The notes below the pieces were generated by a model. That model saw nothing but the letters and a program-made list of their open reading frames with translations, made no database searches and was not told the DNA's origin. A stretch of DNA of 64,000 nt, from NCBI RefSeq assembly GCF_014197205.1, contig NZ_JACIFD010000002.1, positions 62,001 to 126,000 on the forward strand, read 5' to 3'. The translations under genes were made by a program, and so were the position numbers. The stretch comes from Canibacter oris (GTDB lineage: Bacteria > Actinomycetota > Actinomycetes > Actinomycetales > Microbacteriaceae). Below, piece after piece: positions 58,409 through 64,000 of the stretch. How positions within the stretch are numbered: position 1 is the first letter of the stretch; each line of letters opens with the position of its first letter.

Positions 58409-58521
58409 GAAGAGCTGCCGCAGCCACAGCGGTGGTGTGCAAAATCCAATTTGTGAGATAGAATGAGTGTTTACCGCTGACGCTAAGCTGCGGTCAGTCA
58501 CAGTTGAATACGGAGGAAATA

Positions 58522-59520
58522 ATGCGCATTGATTTAAGCGAACTGCGATACATCGAACGTGAAAAAGAAATTCCATTCGCGGAACTAGCTGAAATTATTG
58601 AACAGGCCATTAGCTCCGCGTATCTGAAGCACCTTGCAAATCAGGGCTTGGCTGTGCCGAAGCCAGGCGAGGTGCGCACTGAGCTTGATCGTAAAACCGG
58701 GCAAATTAATCTGTACACCGCGGAGCTTGACGAAGACGGCAATGTTATCGGCGAGGCAACAATTGAGCTTGAAGAATTCGGGCGGATTGCGGCTTACGCC
58801 GCGAAACAGGTGATTGTGCAGCGGTTGAGCGACTTGTCAAACGACGCACTGCTGGGCTCTTTTAGAGGCAAAGAAGGCTCGCTAGTTTCTGGTGTTGTGC
58901 AGCAGGGGCCAAACCCGCGCATGGTGCACATCGACCTTGGCGACGTCGAAGCTATTCTGCCACCAGAGGAGCAGGTTCCGGGAGAAGAATATAAGCACGG
59001 CACCCGGATGCGTGTTTATGTGACCAGTGTCACTAAAGGCGCTAAGGGACCACAGGTAGTTGTTAGCCGCACCCACCCGAAACTGGTGCAGAAACTGTTT
59101 GAACTGGAAGTTCCGGAACTGGTAGACGGTACCGTAGAAATTGTTGCGGTGGCGCGTGAGGCAGGCCACCGCTCGAAGGTTGCCGTGCGAGCCATCAAAG
59201 AGGGTGTTAACGCTAAAGGCACCTGCATTGGTGAGATGGGGCGTCGAGTGCGCGCTGTGATGAGCCAGCTCGGTGAAGAAAAGATTGACCTTATTGACTA
59301 TTCTGCGGATCTGCCAAAGTTCGTTGCTAACGCCCTGTCTCCGGCGAAGGTTTCCGATGTTTTCACCCTGAACGCAGCGGAAAAACAAGTGCGAGCCCTG
59401 GTGCCAGATTTCCAGCTCTCGCTGGCAATTGGTAAAGAGGGGCAGAACGCGCGGCTGGCGGCAAAGCTCACGGGCGCAAAAATCGATATTCAGCCAGATT
59501 CAGTGATGGAAGAAAATTAA
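58522..59520 (+). CDS. nusA: Transcription termination/antitermination protein NusA
   Basis: 332 residues from ATG 58522, which has GGAGG 5 bp upstream; a TTG at 58504 is in frame but lies before that site. The N-terminal RNA polymerase-binding domain begins MRIDLSELRYIEREKEIPF; an S1 domain (~120-195) and KH domains follow, with SLAIGKEGQNARLAAKLTG near the end. There are no C-terminal acidic repeats, as usual in actinomycetes. The rimP gene, almost always just upstream, is not in this window; the type VII-like cluster stands there. Confidence 0.95.
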   Translation: MRIDLSELRYIEREKEIPFAELAEIIEQAISSAYLKHLANQGLAVPKPGEVRTELDRKTGQINLYTAELDEDGNVIGEATIELEEFGRIAAYAAKQVIVQRLSDLSNDALLGSFRGKEGSLVSGVVQQGPNPRMVHIDLGDVEAILPPEEQVPGEEYKHGTRMRVYVTSVTKGAKGPQVVVSRTHPKLVQKLFELEVPELVDGTVEIVAVAREAGHRSKVAVRAIKEGVNAKGTCIGEMGRRVRAVMSQLGEEKIDLIDYSADLPKFVANALSPAKVSDVFTLNAAEKQVRALVPDFQLSLAIGKEGQNARLAAKLTGAKIDIQPDSVMEEN

Positions 59521-59610
59521 TAACTGTTGTCGCGGTGCTGCCTAAAAAGCTGGCGGAGCATCGCAGTTCGCCGCGCGGTTTCGCGCGCGATGTCAGGTGA
59601 GGCTGATAAG

Positions 59611-59853
59611 ATGGATTCGATTCGCACATGCGTGGGGTGTCGGCAGAAAGACAAACGCTCTGCTCTCATGCGTGTGGTTGTTAGCGGGTCTGCGTTGATT
59701 ATTGATGTCCGTGGGGGAGCCTCCGGGCGGGGATGTCACGTGCATGACCGTGCTGATTGCGTGAGTCAAGCAGTGCAGCGTAAAGCGTTTACGCGCGCAC
59801 TGCGGGTAACTACTGCGGTAGACACCACCCACTTAGAGAATAGGTTGAAATGA
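59611..59853 (+). CDS. ylxR: YlxR-family (DUF448) RNA-binding protein
   Basis: 80 residues from ATG 59611 (MDSIRTCVGCRQKDKRSALM), which has GGTGAGG upstream; ATG 59590 is an alternative without a ribosome-binding site. The family signature RTCVGCRQ, GRGCHVHDRADC and the final AFTRALR are all visible. It lies between nusA and infB as usual. Recent work links the family to RNase P modulation; older work proposed RNA binding only. Confidence 0.9.
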   Translation: MDSIRTCVGCRQKDKRSALMRVVVSGSALIIDVRGGASGRGCHVHDRADCVSQAVQRKAFTRALRVTTAVDTTHLENRLK

Positions 59854-59913
59854 TCATGGATCTGTAATGAACGGTTCACGATGAGTTCCGTTAAACAGTA
59901 AAAAGGTTCTCGC

Positions 59914-59942
59914 CCTGTCTGCGGCGCGAACCCAGACAGGAG
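59914..59942 (+). promoter_or_regulatory. Hairpin covering the infB ribosome-binding site
   Basis: Stem CCTGTCTG/CAGACAGG (8 bp, 11-nt loop). The 3' arm includes the AGG of the AGGAG ribosome-binding site for the GTG at 59947, so pairing could limit infB translation. Confidence 0.6.
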
Positions 59943-59946
59943 AAAA

Positions 59947-62700
59947 GTGGCAAACCCACGTGTACATGAGATTGCTTCTGAGCTCGGTATTGAGAGCAAG
60001 GAAGTGCTTGCAAAATTGCAAGAGATGGGGGAATTCGTTAAATCCTCCAGCTCAACAGTTGTGCCAATTGTGGCAAAACGGTTGAAAGAAGAGTTTGCGG
60101 CAAAGGCACCTGCTGGAGCTGCTGCGGCTGCCGAGAAGTCGGCTGCTAAACCAGCCGCGAAGGCCGCAGCAAAGCCAAAGCCTGAAGCGAAGCCAAAGGC
60201 TGAAAGCAAGGCTGCTGCAACTAAGACAGCGGCAAAGCCGGCAGCTAAAACCGGTCCGAAGCCAGGCCCGAAAAAGGCTGCTGCTGCCGCGAACAGCTCG
60301 GCACAGGCCGCTAGCGCACCGCAGGAAGCGGCTGCGAAACCAGCGGCTAAGAGCGCTGCAGCTCCGAAGAGCCCAGCCAAGAGTGCGGCTGCTAAGCCAG
60401 GGCCGAAGCCGGCTGCGCCGAAGCCAGCTGCGGCTGCGCCGAAAACCGCACGTCCGGGTAACAACCCATTCACCAGTTCGCAGGGCATGGCTATCCCGCG
60501 ACCACCACGGCCGGGTAATAACCCGTTTGCACCTTCACAAGGGATGGGCAAGCGTCCATCTCCGGGCAACATTCCAAAGCCCGGTGCTCCGCGTCCGGGC
60601 CGTCCAGGTGCTGGAACAGGTACTGGAGCTGGTCGTCCCGGTGGCGGCGGTGCTGGCCGTTCGGGAGGTTTTGCGCGACCAGGCGGCGGTGCTGGTGGCG
60701 GTAGCGCACCAGGTCGTCCCGGTGGTGGCGGCGGTTTTGCCGGTCGTGGCCGTGCCGGTCGTGGCGCTGGTACTGCGGGCGCATTCGGTCGCGGCGGCTC
60801 CAAGAGCAAAGCACGCAAGTCAAAGCGGGCAAAGCGGCAAGAGTTTGAGATGCGGGAGGCGCCGGTAATTGGCGGCGTAACTGTGCCACGCGGTGACGGT
60901 TCAACCCCGATCCGCCTGCGCCGTGGTGCTTCTCTGGCAGACTTTGCGGAGAAGATTGACACCAGTGCATCAAACCTGGTTACGGTGCTGTTCCACCTCG
61001 GTGAAATGGCAACCGCGACTGAGTCACTCGACGAGGCAACCTTCGAAATCCTCGGTGAAGAGCTCGGATACAAGGTGCAAATCGTTTCGCCTGAGGATGA
61101 GGACCGTGAGATTCTGGAGGGCTTCGATATTGATCTTGAGAGTGAAGAGCTGGAAGATGAAGCAAATCTAGAGCCTCGCCCGCCGGTTGTAACCGTGATG
61201 GGTCACGTTGACCACGGTAAGACCCGCCTACTTGACGCGATCCGCAATGCAAATGTGGTGCAGGGTGAAGCCGGCGGCATTACCCAGCACATTGGTGCTT
61301 ACCAGGTAACCACCGAGCATGAGGGTCAGGAACGTAAGATTACCTTCATCGACACCCCGGGTCACGAGGCGTTTACCGCGATGCGTGCCCGTGGTGCGCG
61401 GGTAACTGATATCGCGATTCTGGTGGTTGCCGCTGATGACGGCATTATGCCGCAGACTGTGGAGGCTTTAAACCACGCGAAGGCTGCTGAGGTGCCGATT
61501 GTGGTGGCTGTTAACAAGGTTGATAAGCCCGAAGCGAACCCGCAGAAAGTGCGTGCCCAGCTCACTGAGTTTGGTCTGGTTGCGGAAGAGTACGGCGGCG
61601 AAGTGATGTTCGTTGATGTTTCCGCGAAACAAAACCAGGGCATCACAGAGCTGCTCGACGCGGTGCTGCTGACCGCTGACGCGGAGCTTGATTTGCGCGC
61701 GAATCCAAACAAAGATGCGCGTGGAGTCGCGATTGAGGCGCACCTTGACAAGGGTCGCGGTTCAGTTGCAACTGTGCTGATTCAGTCTGGCACATTGCGC
61801 GTTGGTGATTCAATTGTTGCCGGCACTGCGCACGGTCGTGTGCGAGCCATGCTCGACGAGAACGGTAACCGGGTCAAAGAGGCCGGGCCATCTCGTCCGG
61901 TTGCGGTGCAGGGCCTCAGCACCGTGCCACGTGCGGGTGATAGCTTCATCGTTACCGATGAGGAGCGCACCGCCCGCCAGATTGCTGAGAAACGTGAAGC
62001 TGCGGAGCGTAATGCTCAGCTGGCTAAGGCCCGCAAGCGGATGAGTCTGGAAGACTTCACTAAGGCGCTTGAAGAGGGCAAGGTTGAGGCGCTGAACTTG
62101 ATTATCAAGGGTGACGTCTCCGGTGCTGTGGAAGCGCTTGAAGAGTCGCTTATGAAGATTGAGGTTGATGAAACCGTACAGCTGCGAATTTTGCACCGCG
62201 GTGTTGGTGCAATTACCTCCAGCGATGTTGATCTTGCGACAATCGATAACGCGATTATCGTCGGCTTCAATGTGCGTCCAGATGTGAAGGCACGCGAGCT
62301 AGCGCAGCGCGAGGGCGTGGATATCCGTTTCTACAACGTGATTTACAACGCAATCGACGACATCGAGAACTCACTCAAGGGCCTCTTGAAGCCAGAATAC
62401 GAAGAAGTGCAGTCCGGCGTTGCCGAGATTCGCGAGGTATTCAGGTCTTCCAAGTTCGGCAACATCGCAGGTGTTATCGTGCGCAGCGGCACCATCACCC
62501 GCAACGCTAAAGCACGCGTTATTCGTGAGGGAGTGGTTATCGCCGACGGGCTCGCAATTGAATCACTGCGGCGCTTTAAAGACGATGTCACCGAGGTTAA
62601 GACCGATTTCGAGTGCGGTATCGGCCTTGGCAAGTACAACGACATTCGCGTCGGCGACGAGATTGAAACTACGGAGATGGTGGAAAAACCACGCGTCTAA
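59947..62700 (+). CDS. infB: Translation initiation factor IF-2
   Basis: 917 residues, GTG start with AGGAG 6 bp upstream. The N-terminal IF2N domain ([20 protein letters not shown]) is followed by a long Lys/Ala/Pro-rich tract (~55-175) and a Gly/Arg/Pro-rich tract (~180-285), then a second IF2N-like domain. The GTPase domain has [14 protein letters not shown] (~419), DTPGHEAF and NKVDK; domains II-IV complete the protein. It brings fMet-tRNA to the 30S subunit. The low-complexity linkers are typical of actinobacterial IF-2. Confidence 0.96.
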   Translation: MANPRVHEIASELGIESKEVLAKLQEMGEFVKSSSSTVVPIVAKRLKEEFAAKAPAGAAAAAEKSAAKPAAKAAAKPKPEAKPKAESKAAATKTAAKPAAKTGPKPGPKKAAAAANSSAQAASAPQEAAAKPAAKSAAAPKSPAKSAAAKPGPKPAAPKPAAAAPKTARPGNNPFTSSQGMAIPRPPRPGNNPFAPSQGMGKRPSPGNIPKPGAPRPGRPGAGTGTGAGRPGGGGAGRSGGFARPGGGAGGGSAPGRPGGGGGFAGRGRAGRGAGTAGAFGRGGSKSKARKSKRAKRQEFEMREAPVIGGVTVPRGDGSTPIRLRRGASLADFAEKIDTSASNLVTVLFHLGEMATATESLDEATFEILGEELGYKVQIVSPEDEDREILEGFDIDLESEELEDEANLEPRPPVVTVMGHVDHGKTRLLDAIRNANVVQGEAGGITQHIGAYQVTTEHEGQERKITFIDTPGHEAFTAMRARGARVTDIAILVVAADDGIMPQTVEALNHAKAAEVPIVVAVNKVDKPEANPQKVRAQLTEFGLVAEEYGGEVMFVDVSAKQNQGITELLDAVLLTADAELDLRANPNKDARGVAIEAHLDKGRGSVATVLIQSGTLRVGDSIVAGTAHGRVRAMLDENGNRVKEAGPSRPVAVQGLSTVPRAGDSFIVTDEERTARQIAEKREAAERNAQLAKARKRMSLEDFTKALEEGKVEALNLIIKGDVSGAVEALEESLMKIEVDETVQLRILHRGVGAITSSDVDLATIDNAIIVGFNVRPDVKARELAQREGVDIRFYNVIYNAIDDIENSLKGLLKPEYEEVQSGVAEIREVFRSSKFGNIAGVIVRSGTITRNAKARVIREGVVIADGLAIESLRRFKDDVTEVKTDFECGIGLGKYNDIRVGDEIETTEMVEKPRV

Positions 62701-62735
62701 GTGTCAGCACGGTGTTTAGCCGCTCCTAAAAGCAG

Positions 62736-62770
62736 AAGATGGGTTTGCTGGATCAGCAGCCCATCTTTTT
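62736..62770 (+). terminator. Intrinsic terminator of infB
   Basis: Stem AAGATGGG/CCCATCTT with inner TGCTG/CAGCA hairpin, followed by TTT. It separates infB from a leaderless-type rbfA promoter. Confidence 0.85.
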
Positions 62771-62937
62771 GCGTGCTCGGAGGTTTGTGTTTGCTACTGC
62801 TTGCATTTGCCATGATTACAGTTTGCTAAGGTTTATGCTGTGCGCTTTTGCTAGGCCCTGCTACTCGGGATTTACATACTGACGTGCACAGGCAGTTCCA
62901 GCCGCGCAATCGTCAGCGAGCATCCAGAGCGCTGCGG

Positions 62938-62943
62938 TAAAAT
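62938..62943 (+). promoter_or_regulatory. -10-like hexamer for leaderless rbfA
   Basis: TAAAAT ends exactly 7 nt before ATG 62951, with no ribosome-binding site between. The rest of 62771-62937 holds no gene I can support. Confidence 0.55.
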
Positions 62944-62950
62944 TACAAGC

Positions 62951-63418
62951 ATGACAAATCCACGGGTAGGGAAAGTAGCAGATCGGATTCACCAGATTAT
63001 CGCGCAGCGCCTCGAAAAAGGACTGCGTGATCCACGCCTGGGATTCGTTACCATTACTGAGGTGCGTGTCACCGGTGATTTGCAGCAGGCAAGTATTTTT
63101 TACACTGTTTACGGCACCGATAAAGAGCGCGCGGACAGTCAGATTGCGCTGCAGAAAGCGACCGGAATGCTGCGTAGCGAGGTGGCAAAAAACCTTGGCA
63201 CGAGGCTGACGCCAACGCTTGAGTTTATTCCCGACCAGCTGCCGGAGACAGCGGCGCATCTGACTGATTTGTTGGCGGTTGCGAAGCAGCGAGACGCTGA
63301 AGTGCGCAAGCTCGCCGCAAATGCTAGCTACGCCGGTGACGCTGACCCGTATCACGATGACACTGCCCGTAATACGGCAGACGAAGCCGAAACGGCAGAT
63401 AACGCTGGTGCAGCGTAG
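62951..63418 (+). CDS. rbfA: 30S ribosome-binding factor RbfA
   Basis: 155 residues. The KH-like fold of RbfA is visible: GKVADRIHQIIAQRLEKGLR, DPRLGFVTITEVRVTGDLQQ, and LGTRLTPTLEFIPDQLPETA. It helps mature the 16S 5' end in the 30S subunit. The last ~35 residues are an acidic Ala/Asp-rich tail common in actinomycetes. A terminator upstream and a -10-like box 7 nt before the ATG suggest its own leaderless message with truB. Confidence 0.93.
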   Translation: MTNPRVGKVADRIHQIIAQRLEKGLRDPRLGFVTITEVRVTGDLQQASIFYTVYGTDKERADSQIALQKATGMLRSEVAKNLGTRLTPTLEFIPDQLPETAAHLTDLLAVAKQRDAEVRKLAANASYAGDADPYHDDTARNTADEAETADNAGAA

Positions 63419-63446
63419 CGGCGAGCGAGACTGCGAGAGGTTTTTA

Positions 63447-64000
63447 GTGCATAACACGAAACTCCCACTCGGGCTGCTGGCAGCAAATCCGCAAAACACA
63501 GCGCTGGTGCAGCAGCAGAGCGCAGGATTAACTGTCGCAGAGCATGTTGCCGCGGGGTGCGTGCTGCTGGTCGATAAAGCGTCCGGTTGGACTAGCCATG
63601 ACGTGGTCGCGCGCACCCGCCGTGCCTGCGGCACTAAAAAAGTCGGCCATGCGGGCACACTTGACCCGCTGGCAACCGGACTTCTAACCCTCGGGGTAGG
63701 GCCTGCAACGCGACTCTTGACGCACCTGGTGGGGCTTGACAAGGTTTACACTGCAACTGTGCGGCTGGGGCAGCAGACTGTTAGCGATGACGCGGAGGGT
63801 GAGATTCTGCGGCTCGCGCAGCCGTCAGAGCTGGCGCAAGTGAGCGCTGATCCACAGCAAATAATTGCCGCAGCAGCGCGGCTCACCGGCACTATTTCAC
63901 AGGTTCCTACGGCTGTCAGCGCGCTTAAGGTTGATGGAAAACGCGCCTATGATTTGGTGCGTGAGGGAGTAGAGGTGCAGCTGCGGGCGCGCACTGTGGA
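63447..64000 (+). CDS. truB: tRNA pseudouridine(55) synthase, 3' end outside window
   Basis: GTG 63447 with AGAGG upstream; about 184 codons are visible before the window ends. The catalytic motif KKVGHAGTLDPLATGLLTLG contains the Asp nucleophile, preceded by LLVDKASGWTSHDVVARTRR and followed by PTAVSALKVDGKRAYDLVR. It makes pseudouridine 55 in the T-loop of tRNAs. About 38 residues precede the usual start of the fold (QNTALVQQQSAGLTVAEHV), longer than in most homologues; an internal GTG could be the true start. The order infB-rbfA-truB is conserved. Confidence 0.92.
   Translation, partial: MHNTKLPLGLLAANPQNTALVQQQSAGLTVAEHVAAGCVLLVDKASGWTSHDVVARTRRACGTKKVGHAGTLDPLATGLLTLGVGPATRLLTHLVGLDKVYTATVRLGQQTVSDDAEGEILRLAQPSELAQVSADPQQIIAAAARLTGTISQVPTAVSALKVDGKRAYDLVREGVEVQLRARTV

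Noticed and set aside
59766-61073. Long Pro/Gly/Ala-rich frame on the minus strand
   Set aside because: It is a mirror of the Lys/Ala/Pro and Gly/Arg repeats of infB.
62785-62880. Short ORF after GGAGG between infB and rbfA
   Set aside because: About 30 codons, Cys-rich and unlike the DUF503 gene sometimes found there; looks like chance coding.
1-64000. Search for CRISPR arrays, transposases and prophage modules
   Set aside because: No regularly spaced repeats, transposase-like frames or phage structural genes are visible.
1-64000. Over-representation of GGATCC as such
   Set aside because: The hexamer count looks close to expectation for this composition; the excess lies in the heptamer GATCCAC.

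Overview
The window is bacterial chromosome from an actinomycete, most likely a Micrococcales/Microbacteriaceae-type organism. The evidence is gene content and order: the TPR/HAD/tlyA/nadK/recN and parA-scpA-scpB-rluB-(tyrA)-cmk-der runs follow the Mycobacterium tuberculosis Rv1691-Rv1713 order, and carD, a PdtaS-type kinase, polyphosphate kinase, a MutT1-like fusion and the nusA-ylxR-infB-rbfA-truB run are also present. Base composition looks GC-rich but not extreme. GTG/TTG starts and apparently leaderless genes are common. Both ends cut genes: a TPR protein at the left and truB at the right.

Layout. 1-8.6 kb: core block (HAD phosphatase, tlyA, nadK, recN, AI-2E-type transporter, xerD). 8.6-11.7 kb, minus strand: a three-gene membrane operon with a UPF0718-type permease, a TIGR03943-type partner and a membrane-anchored beta-propeller protein. 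11.8-18.6 kb: chromosome segregation, rRNA modification, tyrosine synthesis, CMP kinase and Der. 19.2-20.4 kb: tRNA-Pro followed by an AT-richer patch with an unusual uracil-DNA glycosylase, probably a small island. 21.1-26.4 kb: an esterase / Baeyer-Villiger monooxygenase / alcohol dehydrogenase operon with a divergent PucR/CdaR-like regulator, which reads as an alcohol-to-ketone-to-ester-to-acid pathway. 26.4-30.6 kb: a TetR with paired operators facing a small exporter, and a BMP lipoprotein plus double ATPase lacking its permeases. 30.8-38.7 kb: acyl-CoA dehydrogenase, BCCT transporter, fumarase, carbonic anhydrase, DUF4245 protein, orphan xseB, tRNA-Lys. 38.7-52.1 kb: candidate structured RNA, MutT1-like/ppk pair, ygfZ, gpmA, carD, a lipoprotein, cysS, rlmB, PdtaS-type kinase, proS.

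52.3-58.4 kb holds the most interesting locus: a compact type VII secretion-like operon (WXG100-like protein, EccC-like ATPase with an apparent ubiquitin-like N-terminus, a 76-residue helical protein, and an alpha/beta-hydrolase with an N-terminal helical domain). It lies between proS and nusA, where rimP usually sits; no rimP is visible. 58.5-64 kb is nusA, ylxR, infB, rbfA and partial truB.

Across the window the heptamer GATCCAC (either strand) looks several-fold over-represented and forms the stem of one terminator, so it may be a genome-specific sequence signal.
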